A stretch of DNA of 10,957 nt from assembly GCA_018725345.1 (NCBI GenBank), contig QLUI01000032.1, positions 1 through 10,957 on the forward strand, given 5' to 3'. A program made the position numbers and the translations under genes. Under the pieces are notes generated by a model. The model saw only the letters and a program-made list of their open reading frames with translations, had not been told where the DNA came from and searched no databases. The DNA is from Bacillota bacterium. Lineage in GTDB: Bacteria > Bacillota > Dethiobacteria > Dethiobacterales > Dethiobacteraceae. Shown here piece by piece: positions 6,317-10,957 of the stretch; within the stretch, counting starts at the first letter, position 1; each line of letters begins with the position of its first letter.

Positions 6317-6415
6317 CTATTCTACTACAAGCTCTCCGTCATCCAAGCGACGGATCGTGCTGACAGGCAAGTCCTGCAAACCCATGATGCCTTGTATCAC
6401 ATCATACAAATCCAT
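6317..6415 (-). pseudogene. Truncated DUF1659 gene (C-terminal remnant)
   Basis: The 32 codons from the ATG at 6413-6415 to the TAG at 6317-6319 encode MDLYDVIQGIMGLQDLPVST followed by IRRLDDGELVVE. This corresponds to the C-terminal end of DUF1659 proteins (D-L-Y-x-V-x-x-x-L-x-x-L-Q-x-x-P-L-x-x-V-x-R-x-D-x-x-E-L), which are normally about 70 residues. Upstream, the frame runs into a TAG within the palindrome at 6432-6477, and no N-terminal half is visible on either side. The ATG is preceded by TTAGAAAATTT, with no ribosome binding site. It stands 33 nt from the DUF2922 start, which is the usual partner position. It is most likely a deletion remnant, though a short translated peptide cannot be excluded. 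Confidence 0.65.
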
Positions 6416-6429
6416 AAATTTTCTAACAA
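6401..6429 (-). promoter_or_regulatory. Candidate sigma-A promoter for the DUF2922 gene
   Basis: TTGTTA (6424-6429), 17 nt, then TATGAT (6401-6406) on the minus strand. It lies directly after the metK terminator and within the DUF1659 remnant. The -35 matches at four of six positions and the -10 at five of six. It would explain how the DUF2922 gene is transcribed past a strong terminator. Confidence 0.35.
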
Positions 6430-6431
6430 AC

Positions 6432-6477
6432 GTAAAAGAGCCAGGGTGATCTACCTAGATCACCCTGGCTCTTTTAC
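6432..6477 (-). terminator. Perfect 22-bp palindrome, probable metK terminator
   Basis: GTAAAAGAGCCAGGG.. (6432-6453) is the exact reverse complement of 6456-6477, with a 2-nt loop at 6454-6455. AAAAGAGCC at one foot and GGCTCTTTT at the other give the form of a bidirectional intrinsic terminator. If the mini-IS at 6495-6805 is removed, the hairpin begins about 15 nt past the restored metK stop codon, the expected place for the metK terminator. The 5-mer TAACA occurs on both sides (6424-6428 and 6478-6482). That could be chance or a footprint of insertion. Confidence 0.78.
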
Positions 6478-6504
6478 TAACAGTTCAGCAGCTTTTGACA
6501 TCCT

Positions 6505-6525
6505 CCCCATGCCTGAAGGCAGGGG
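6505..6525 (-). repeat. Right-end hairpin of the mini-IS
   Basis: Stem CCCC-TGCC, loop TTCA, then GGCA-T-GGGG with one unpaired T (minus strand). GAAT precedes it, and AGGATGTCAA leads to the tip. In TnpB-bearing relatives this region is also the 3' part of the guide (omega/re) RNA scaffold. Confidence 0.8.
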
Positions 6526-6538
6526 ATTCCAGGTATCG

Positions 6539-6715
6539 CTACCCAGTTTTCCTGCTTCGTTGAAGCGTGCCTTCACTTAAGCTTTTAAGCTTTCGTGCCG
6601 GTCTTACAGCTTCTCCACAGGCTAGCACTGCGTGTCCCGCAGCTAATATGTTTTTTAATATCTCTTGCAGACTTTCTACGGTAATGACTTGGTTTTCGTC
6701 AATTAACCGTGTGCT
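6539..6715 (-). pseudogene. tnpB: tnpB remnant with large in-frame deletion
   Basis: An open frame of 58 codons ends at a TAG at 6539-6541. It has no start codon or ribosome binding site. It begins STRLIDENQVITVESLQ, which matches the stretch around the second RuvC motif of TnpB (L-I-x-E-N-Q-x-I-x-V-E-S/D-L). It then jumps to KNILAAGHAVLACGEAVRP, the segment after the last RuvC motif near the TnpB C-terminus. The N-terminal DNA/RNA-binding part, the zinc finger and the final catalytic Asp region are all missing. The frame is preserved across the fusion, and the join lies around the codons for QEIL. It cannot encode an active nuclease. The 3' part overlaps what would be the guide-RNA scaffold. 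Confidence 0.72.
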
Positions 6716-6718
6716 TAC

Positions 6719-6747
6719 ATTATACAGCCTTTGCTATGAGGCGTCAA
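6719..6747 (-). promoter_or_regulatory. Strong sigma-A promoter inside the mini-IS
   Basis: TTGACG (6742-6747), exactly 17 nt, then TATAAT (6719-6724) on the minus strand. It is a near-perfect promoter placed just inside the left end, where the tnpB promoter would be. The transcript would start near 6712, cross the tnpB remnant and right end, and meet the palindromic terminator at 6432-6477. Confidence 0.78.
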
Positions 6748-6768
6748 GATTAAAACCGCGCCTTATAT

Positions 6769-6789
6769 CCCCATAGCTGAAGCAAGGGG
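6769..6789 (-). repeat. Left-end hairpin of the mini-IS
   Basis: CCCC and GGGG enclose TTGCTTCAGCTAT on the minus strand. GC-TTCA-GC forms the tip with a bulged T near the base, the same plan as the right-end hairpin. It starts 2 nt past the present metK stop codon. An outer GCGCC/GGCGC pair (6796-6800 and 6758-6762) could lengthen the structure. Confidence 0.7.
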
Positions 6790-6791
6790 TT

Positions 6792-7997
6792 TTACGGCGC
6801 ATTTGATAAACCGGCTTCATCTTTGAGCAACTCTGCCTTATCCGTTCTCTCCCACGATAAACCGAGATCTTCCCTGCCAAAATGACCATAGGCGGCAATC
6901 TGCCTGTAAATAGGAAGACGCAGCCCCAATGCTTGAATAATGGCGGCAGGACGCAGATCAAAATGTTTATTAACAAGAGCCACGATTTTTTCTTCCGGGA
7001 TTCTAGCGGTACCGAAGGTTTCCACCATCAGCGAAAGGGGACGTGCTACACCGATAGCGTAAGCCAGCTGAACCTCACACTTGTCCGCCAAACCGGCAGC
7101 CACTAAATTCTTAGCCACATAGCGAGCAGCATAGGTCGCAGAACGATCAACTTTTGTCGGATCTTTGCCGGAAAAAGCACCACCTCCATGGCGGGCGTAG
7201 CCGCCATAGGTATCCACAATAATTTTCCGACCTGTAAGGCCGGCGTCTCCCTGTGGTCCGCCTACCACAAAGCGGCCGGTGGGATTAACAAAATAGCGGG
7301 TTTCGCTACTAAGATACTGAGCAGGGATAATTCCGGTGACCACATTCTCTATCACATCGCTTTTAATCTTTTCCAAATCAACATCCTCATGATGCTGCGC
7401 AGAAACTACAACGGCGCTAATCGCTACTGGCTGGCCGTTCTCATACTTTACAGTTACCTGAGTCTTGCCGTCAGGCCGCAGATAAGGAAGGATCCCATTC
7501 TTGCGAACTTCCGCCAGCCGTTTTGCCAGCTTGTGAGCCATGGCAATAGGCAGCGGCATCAATTCCGGCGTCTCATTACAGGCAAAGCCAAACATCATCC
7601 CCTGGTCGCCAGCCCCGATAGTTTCCATTTCTTCTTCGCTGTATTCCCCTGTCTTAGCTTCAAGGCAGCGGTTTACTCCCATGGCAATATCAGGAGACTG
7701 CTCATCAATAGAGATAAGCACTGCGCAGGTGTCACCGTCAAAACCAAACTTAGCTCTGGTATAACCAAGTTCCTTAACGGTGTTACGAACAATTTTAGGA
7801 ATATCCACATAGCATGATGTGGTTATTTCACCGACTACTAGCACTAACCCGGTAGTTACGGCCGTCTCTGCAGCTACCCTTGCCTGCGGATCCCTTTCTA
7901 ATATGGCATCCAGGATAGCATCTGAAATCTGATCCGACACTTTATCAGGGTGCCCCTCCGTTACCGATTCCGATGTAAAGAGAAAATCTTTAGCCAT
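6792..7997 (-). CDS. metK: S-adenosylmethionine synthetase
   Basis: A 401-residue enzyme that makes S-adenosylmethionine from methionine and ATP in the cytoplasm. The family motifs are intact: SESVTEGHPDKVSDQISD (10-27), including the ATP-binding GHPDK; GAGDQGMMFGFA (128-139); GGPQGDAGLTGRKIIVDTYGG (around 246-266); and the glycine-rich P-loop GGGAFSGKDPTKVDRS (271-286). AAGGAGGAG stands 6-8 nt before the ATG at 7995-7997. Expression should be controlled by the SAM-I riboswitch upstream, so that high SAM shuts it off. Oddity: the last four residues, SNAP, and the stop codon lie in sequence attributed to the left end of the mini-IS. The ancestral protein probably ended ..KDEAGL at residue 397. 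The catalytic core is untouched, so the enzyme should be active. Confidence 0.98.
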   Translation of the reverse strand: MAKDFLFTSESVTEGHPDKVSDQISDAILDAILERDPQARVAAETAVTTGLVLVVGEITTSCYVDIPKIVRNTVKELGYTRAKFGFDGDTCAVLISIDEQSPDIAMGVNRCLEAKTGEYSEEEMETIGAGDQGMMFGFACNETPELMPLPIAMAHKLAKRLAEVRKNGILPYLRPDGKTQVTVKYENGQPVAISAVVVSAQHHEDVDLEKIKSDVIENVVTGIIPAQYLSSETRYFVNPTGRFVVGGPQGDAGLTGRKIIVDTYGGYARHGGGAFSGKDPTKVDRSATYAARYVAKNLVAAGLADKCEVQLAYAIGVARPLSLMVETFGTARIPEEKIVALVNKHFDLRPAAIIQALGLRLPIYRQIAAYGHFGREDLGLSWERTDKAELLKDEAGLSNAP

Positions 7998-8034
7998 CTA
8001 ATCTCCTCCTTGGGTTAGTTTACACAATTTGCAA

Positions 8035-8063
8035 CAAAAAAACCTCTTTGGATGCAAGAGGTT
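8035..8063 (-). terminator. SAM-riboswitch expression-platform terminator
   Basis: On the minus strand AACCTCTT (8056-8063) pairs with AAGAGGTT (8041-8048) around a 7-nt loop and runs into TTTTTT. The competing antiterminator pairs AGAGGTT (8076-8082) with AACCTCT (8057-8063). The AGAGG segment is also the 3' strand of aptamer helix P1. With SAM bound, P1 forms, the antiterminator is lost and the terminator forms. Confidence 0.88.
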
Positions 8064-8080
8064 CTTTTCGCAAACAACCT

Positions 8081-8186
8081 CTCCTATCTACCAGGATGTT
8101 ACTCCTGCTGGAATTAGCACCGTTAACGCACTACGTCCGGTTGCCGGGTTTCATCGGGCCAGTCCCTCCACCTCTCTTGATAAGAG
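8081..8186 (-). promoter_or_regulatory. SAM-I (S-box) riboswitch aptamer
   Basis: On the minus strand the RNA begins CTCTTATCAAGAG and continues AGGTGGAGGGACTGGCCCGA, then TGAAACCCGGCAACC, and later GGTGCTAATTCCAGC. These are the hallmark conserved blocks of the S-box, including the kink-turn GA pairs, the pseudoknot loop and the CTAATTCC of P3/P4. P1 is closed by CTCTTATC (8179-8186) with GATAGGAG (8081-8088). The element is followed at once by a terminator/antiterminator pair and then metK. The arrangement is that of a transcriptional OFF switch responding to S-adenosylmethionine. Confidence 0.96.
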
Positions 8187-8212
8187 TATTCAGTTCGGCA
8201 ATCACAGCTTAG

Positions 8213-8241
8213 ATAATAATGGATATGGATAGGGTTGTCAA
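8213..8241 (-). promoter_or_regulatory. Sigma-A promoter of the metK riboswitch transcript
   Basis: TTGACA (8236-8241), 17 nt, then TATTAT (8213-8218) on the minus strand: a perfect -35 and a five-of-six -10. The start is expected near 8206, about 20 nt before the aptamer. The TGA stop codon of fabZ (8238-8240) lies within the -35 hexamer. Confidence 0.87.
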
Positions 8242-8702
8242 ATATTTTTTTCTGGGATATTTTTATCTATTGCATTTTTTTCCACCATGGCAAACATTAA
8301 TTCACCTGCCACAGCAACTTTTCCGTCTACCGTAGCTGTGCTTTGCCCTTTGCCAATGGAACCGCGGATTTTTGTGATTACCATCTCAAGGATTAGTGTA
8401 TCCCCGGGAACCACCTGCTTTTTAAAACGCAGATTGTCAATGCCGGTAAAGAGTACCATTTTCCCTTTGCTGCTTTCTAAGCTAAGGATAGCACAAGCAC
8501 CGACTTGAGCCATCGCCTCCACAATTAAAACTCCCGGCATAACCGGATAACCGGGAAAGTGTCCTTGGAAAAACGGTTCATTAATTGTCACATTCTTTAG
8601 TCCTTTGACCCGCTCACCGGGTACCACCTCCAATATCCTGTCTACCAACAAAAACGGATACCGGTGCGGCAGAATCGACTGCACATCCCACTCCTGGTTC
8701 AT
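8238..8702 (-). CDS. fabZ: (3R)-hydroxyacyl-ACP dehydratase
   Basis: A 154-residue hot-dog-fold enzyme of fatty acid elongation that removes water from 3-hydroxyacyl-ACP to give trans-2-enoyl-ACP. The N-terminus has ILPHRYPFLLVDRI (10-23). The active-site segment FFQGHFPGYPVMPGVLIVEAMAQ (44-66) holds catalytic His48 and Glu62 in the expected spacing. The remaining core, NLRFKKQVVPGDTL, is typical. The last 13 or so residues are polar and variable. The start at 8700-8702 follows a G-rich site (GGGGGG) by 5 nt and lies 14 nt past the stop of the beta-CASP gene, so the two are probably cotranscribed. No terminator follows before the metK promoter, so fabZ messages may run into the metK riboswitch. 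Confidence 0.96.
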   Translation of the reverse strand: MNQEWDVQSILPHRYPFLLVDRILEVVPGERVKGLKNVTINEPFFQGHFPGYPVMPGVLIVEAMAQVGACAILSLESSKGKMVLFTGIDNLRFKKQVVPGDTLILEMVITKIRGSIGKGQSTATVDGKVAVAGELMFAMVEKNAIDKNIPEKNI

Positions 8703-8716
8703 TCTAGTCCCCCCAA

Positions 8717-10312
8717 TTAAAAGTAATCGGTAACGCAGTTCTTTACTGCATTAAGCTCTTTTTCTAATTCCAGCAAACCTTCCTCATCCTCTTCATCCGA
8801 AAGTGCCAACTCTAGCCGCGCGGTAAAGTCATTGGTAAGCTCCTGCCACTCCTGCATCATTTCGCGAACCTTCAGACGAAACAGCGCTGATGCTGTTGTT
8901 TTTAGCTCTATAACCCCTGGCTGCAACTCCAGCGTCTCCAGATACTGAGGAATATAGGTAGATACTCCGTAGGAAGATTCGATTTCAGCTGAAAATGTTG
9001 TCAACACCTCTTCCTCCCCATGAAACAAGATAACCTGTTTAGGCTTTTTCTGAAATTTATTAAGCCAGGATAGCAGTTCGGTCCGATCAGCATGTGCTGA
9101 AAAGCCGTCTATTGCTATGACACGGGCTCGCACCATAATTTCCTCACCAAATATCCGTACTTTCTTTGCACCATCGCGAATCCGTCGTCCCAGCGTCCCT
9201 TCCGCTTGATAACCTACAAAAAGAACAGTAGATTCCTTCCGCCAGAGATTGTGCCTCAAGTGATGCTTAATCCGCCCGGCTTCTGCCATTCCACTGGCAG
9301 AAATAATCATGGCACCGCCGGGCTGGCGGTTAATCCGCTGCGATTCCTCAGCCGTTTGGGTAAAAATAGCCTCCGGAAAACGAAATGGGTCCTGCCCTCT
9401 AAGCAGCAACTGCCGCATTCCCAGATCGAAACACTCCGGATGCCGGGAAAAAATTTCCGTAGCAGAAATGGCCAGCGGACTGTCAATATAAATTGGAAGG
9501 TTGGGAATTTTATTTGAACTCATCAGTTTACTAAGAAAATAGAGCATTTCCTGTGTCCGTCCCACCGCAAAAGAAGGAACGACAATGTTCCCCTGACGAG
9601 AGACAGTCTCATTAATCACGCTCTGTAAAATTTCTAACTTTTGCTCTTCTTTCTCGTGTTCTCGGGTACCATACGTCCCCTCAATAATCAAATAATCGGC
9701 TTCCTCAATCACATCAGGATCCCGAATAATTGGTTGCTTATATTTGCCTAAGTCACCTGAAAATACCAGTTTTACCTGAGTGCCGTTTTCAATGATTGCA
9801 ATTTCTGTTATGGCAGAGCCAAGAATATGACCTGCGTCAAAAAACTTAATAACAATTTCCTCTGATAGGCGAAACGGCTCATAATAGTCGATAGCAGTAA
9901 AATATTTTAAAGCTTCTTCCGCATCTTCCACAGTGTAAAGAGGCTCAACCTCAGGCCGGCCTGCTCTTCTATTTTTTTTGTTCAGCCACTCTGCTTCAAT
10001 AACATGAATATGAGCACTGTCTGGCAACATTATCCTGCTCAAATCTGCAGTGGCCAAAGTGGCGAGCACCTGGCCGCGAAAACCATCTTTCACCAGTCGC
10101 GGCAACAGTCCGGAATGGTCAATATGGGCATGGGAAAGAATAATAAAATCAATTTCAGCCGGATTATACGCATATTCACTAGAGTTTCTGGCACGCAGCC
10201 GCCGGCCTCCCTGAAACAGACCGCAATCGAGTAATATTTTTTTTCCTGCGGCTTCCAGTAAAATAGATGAGCCGGTCACCGTTCTGGCGCCGCCACAAAA
10301 TGTCAGCCTCAT
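8717..10312 (-). CDS. Metallo-beta-lactamase/beta-CASP family RNase-like protein
   Basis: A 531-residue protein of the YSH1/CPSF-like group (metallo-beta-lactamase with beta-CASP and RMMBL domains), predicted to act on RNA in the cytoplasm. The metal-binding motifs are complete: HAHIDH (61-66), AGHILGSA with His162, and SGDLG with Asp187. The beta-CASP part includes VVPSFAVGRTQEMLYFL (about 244-260) and SASGM (338-342). The last metal ligands are in DGFSAHADR (402-410), and FHGEEE (430-435) closes the core. The final 80 residues, rich in Glu, Asp and Leu, are likely helical and family-specific. I chose the ATG at 10310-10312 because GGGAGG stands about 10 nt upstream. The longer frame from 10363 adds 17 residues that read through the ribosome binding site. 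fabZ follows after 14 nt. This is not RNase J by sequence pattern, and the exact substrate is unknown. Confidence 0.93.
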   Translation of the reverse strand: MRLTFCGGARTVTGSSILLEAAGKKILLDCGLFQGGRRLRARNSSEYAYNPAEIDFIILSHAHIDHSGLLPRLVKDGFRGQVLATLATADLSRIMLPDSAHIHVIEAEWLNKKNRRAGRPEVEPLYTVEDAEEALKYFTAIDYYEPFRLSEEIVIKFFDAGHILGSAITEIAIIENGTQVKLVFSGDLGKYKQPIIRDPDVIEEADYLIIEGTYGTREHEKEEQKLEILQSVINETVSRQGNIVVPSFAVGRTQEMLYFLSKLMSSNKIPNLPIYIDSPLAISATEIFSRHPECFDLGMRQLLLRGQDPFRFPEAIFTQTAEESQRINRQPGGAMIISASGMAEAGRIKHHLRHNLWRKESTVLFVGYQAEGTLGRRIRDGAKKVRIFGEEIMVRARVIAIDGFSAHADRTELLSWLNKFQKKPKQVILFHGEEEVLTTFSAEIESSYGVSTYIPQYLETLELQPGVIELKTTASALFRLKVREMMQEWQELTNDFTARLELALSDEEDEEGLLELEKELNAVKNCVTDYF

Positions 10313-10378
10313 GCTTTTTTTTCCTCCCTGTAGCTTTGTTTTATAAAGCGTTCCGCATTCCATCTCACCGTATGACGG

Positions 10379-10498
10379 CTAGTTTTTTACCATTCTTTTT
10401 ATTTTTGCTAATTCCTGCAAGAGCTGCTGAAATGCTTGGTTTTTCTCTCTGAAACCGAGCTTTTGCTTGGTTTTTGTTTGCTTACGGTCAGCATTCAT
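10379..10498 (-). CDS. Possible 39-residue basic peptide upstream of the beta-CASP gene
   Basis: An open frame from the ATG at 10496-10498 to the TAG at 10379-10381 encodes MNADRKQTKTKQKLGFREKN, then a helix-like AFQQLLQELAKIKRMVKN. It is strongly basic and lacks hydrophobic or membrane parts. There is no ribosome binding site, but a candidate extended -10 promoter lies a few nt upstream, so the message would be almost leaderless. The frame contains a 12-bp direct repeat. It may only be part of a 190-nt 5' leader. Low confidence as a gene; no family recognised. Confidence 0.25.
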   Translation of the reverse strand: MNADRKQTKTKQKLGFREKNQAFQQLLQELAKIKRMVKN

Positions 10499-10511
10499 AA
10501 TGATAATTTAT

Positions 10512-10520
10512 TTTATAACA
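10512..10520 (-). promoter_or_regulatory. Candidate extended -10 promoter for the beta-CASP/fabZ operon
   Basis: TGTTATAAA on the minus strand (TGn-TATAAA) is an extended -10 element. The sequence 17 nt upstream is GGATTA, a poor -35. It is the best promoter-like site in the gap before the beta-CASP gene and would give a leader of about 190 nt. The rest of the 10313-10587 gap holds only the small ORF and short repeats. Confidence 0.33.
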
Positions 10521-10587
10521 GAATAGCAGAAAAGTAATCCTTTGGCATTAACGCTGTCTTCAAACAAAAACTCAGATTTGTTCCAGG

Positions 10588-10815
10588 ATGAATGGCGCCT
10601 CAAGTGCACACACTATAGTCAGTAAAGAAAAAAAAGGTAGTGAAAACGGCGTGGAAAAAGACAAAAAGAATAAGAAAGAAATGAAAAACAAAAACAGTAA
10701 GCTTGAGCAAAACTGTAACATCAGCAAGGTTACAGACAATGTGGAATTCGCTAATGAACCTTTTAACGATGCCAATAAGAAGAAGTCTAATCGGGATGAA
10801 AATAACAAAAATTAA
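10588..10815 (+). CDS. Possible Lys/Asn-rich 75-residue protein (plus strand)
   Basis: The only plausible plus-strand gene in the window. The peptide is rich in Lys, Asn, Glu and Ser, with runs such as EKDKKNKKEMKNKN and a tail DNVEFANEPFNDANKKK followed by polar residues. It has no hydrophobic segment and is probably disordered. The EFANEP..-N-KK tail and overall composition are reminiscent of minor small acid-soluble spore proteins, but I cannot claim homology. There is no good ribosome binding site before the ATG, and the start may be wrong. A strong hairpin begins 10 nt past the stop, as expected for a real transcript end. The A-rich composition alone could keep this frame open. Confidence 0.4.
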   Translation: MNGASSAHTIVSKEKKGSENGVEKDKKNKKEMKNKNSKLEQNCNISKVTDNVEFANEPFNDANKKKSNRDENNKN

Positions 10816-10825
10816 CGGTTGCTAA

Positions 10826-10860
10826 GCCAAAAGCGGAACGTCGGACGTTCCGCTTTTGGC
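10826..10860 (+). terminator. Perfect 16-bp hairpin terminator
   Basis: GCCAAAAGCGGAACGT (10826-10841) pairs exactly with ACGTTCCGCTTTTGGC (10845-10860) around a 3-nt loop. AAAA and TTTT lie within the stem near its foot, so it may act in both directions: ending the plus-strand ORF, and ending any minus-strand transcript from beyond the right edge. Confidence 0.7.
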
Positions 10861-10861
10861 A

Positions 10862-10907
10862 TTGCATAGGAAATTATATCCTACAGGGAAGCTACGATCC
10901 TATGCAA
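10862..10907. repeat. Nested inverted repeats of TAGGA/TCCTA
   Basis: TTGCATAGGA (10862-10871) is the reverse complement of TCCTATGCAA (10898-10907). A third partial copy, TCCTA (10879-10883), can pair with the first arm instead. The left arm therefore has two alternative partners. I cannot assign a function. Confidence 0.4.
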
Positions 10908-10934
10908 GGGGGATGTTTTGGGGGATTCCCCCTT
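10906..10934 (+). other. G/C-run hairpin at right edge
   Basis: AAGGGGGA (10906-10913) pairs with TCCCCCTT (10927-10934), and an inner GGGGG (10920-10924) can also pair with the CCCCC. ATTCTT follows on the plus strand, a weak T-run. It could be a weak terminator. The last 23 bases of the window show nothing I can identify. Confidence 0.35.
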
Positions 10935-10957
10935 ATTCTTGCGGGGTGGTCAGGGTC

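Larger units (their letters stand above)
6495..6805 (-). mobile_element. Internally deleted IS200/IS605-family element (mini-IS, TnpB type)
   Basis: Both ends have the subterminal imperfect hairpin with a bulged T that is typical of this family. The left-end hairpin (6769-6789) reads CCCC..GCTTCAGC..TGGGG on the minus strand, and the right-end hairpin (6505-6525) reads CCCCTGCCTTCAGGCATGGGG in form. At the right end, GAAT stands at the 5' foot of the hairpin and TCAA ends the element (6495-6498). These are the same guide and cleavage tetranucleotides described for IS608. Between the ends are a strong promoter and a fused tnpB remnant of 58 codons. No tnpA is present, so movement would need transposase in trans. 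The outer borders come from joining the flanks: TTTAT before the left end and AAGCTG after the right end restore a metK stop codon. The borders could be off by a base or two. Confidence 0.8.

Noticed and set aside
6567..6776. Plus-strand ORF in the metK-DUF1659 gap
   Set aside because: It is antisense to the tnpB remnant, promoter and left end of the mini-IS, and has no plausible start signal.
7188..7817. Long plus-strand ORF of 209 codons
   Set aside because: It lies wholly antisense to metK, an unmistakable gene, and has no ribosome binding site or recognisable protein motif.
10313..10363. Upstream extension of the beta-CASP protein by 17 residues
   Set aside because: The extension translates the GGGAGG ribosome binding site. 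The start at 10312 begins the first strand of the metallo-beta-lactamase fold.
10572..10808. Minus-strand hydrophobic ORF of 78 codons resembling a membrane protein
   Set aside because: It is the antisense of an A-rich (Lys/Asn) plus-strand frame, so Phe/Leu codons arise automatically. It starts at a TTG with no ribosome binding site.
1..10957. CRISPR array, tRNA, rRNA or prophage genes
   Set aside because: I saw no regularly spaced repeats, no tRNA-like cloverleaf and no phage structural or integrase motifs.

Overview
The window looks like chromosomal DNA of a spore-forming member of the Firmicutes, probably class Clostridia (Peptococcaceae-like). The evidence is moderate GC, strong GGAGG ribosome binding sites, a SAM-I (S-box) riboswitch on metK, long-form hpf next to comFC and a RecD2 helicase, a DUF2922 gene, and three promoter-like sites matching the sigma-H consensus. 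Almost everything is encoded on the minus strand, so transcription runs from right to left.

From right to left: a short Lys/Asn-rich ORF on the plus strand ends in a strong hairpin. Next come a metallo-beta-lactamase/beta-CASP RNase-like gene and fabZ, 14 nt apart and probably one operon. The fabZ stop codon lies inside the -35 box of a near-ideal sigma-A promoter that drives a SAM-I riboswitch and metK. The metK 3' end has been altered by a 311-bp internally deleted IS200/IS605-family element. Joining its two flanks restores a plausible original stop codon (..Glu-Ala-Gly-Leu-stop). The metK terminator, a perfect 22-bp palindrome, lies beyond the element. It is followed by the C-terminal remnant of a DUF1659 gene and an intact DUF2922 gene. 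These two families normally occur as a pair.

The middle of the window holds recD2, comFC and hpf (DNA helicase, competence-type phosphoribosyltransferase, ribosome hibernation factor). recD2 and hpf each have a sigma-H-like promoter. hpf ends in a strong terminator. Further left are two uncharacterised conserved proteins. The first has a GT-A nucleotidyltransferase-like N-terminal half. The second is preceded by a full-consensus sigma-H site, which suggests expression on entry to stationary phase or sporulation.

The left edge holds the 5' end of a membrane protein that resembles the sensor module of HD-GYP cyclic-di-GMP phosphodiesterases. Just upstream of it is a 205-bp unit bounded by perfect 16-bp inverted repeats. 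The unit contains a GC-rich repeat and a possible 26-residue membrane peptide ending in three clustered Trp codons.

Most of the window is ordinary housekeeping sequence. The parts most worth a second look are the mini-IS605 element in the metK stop codon with its promoter and IS608-like end motifs, the inverted-repeat peptide unit at the left, and the set of sigma-H-like promoters.
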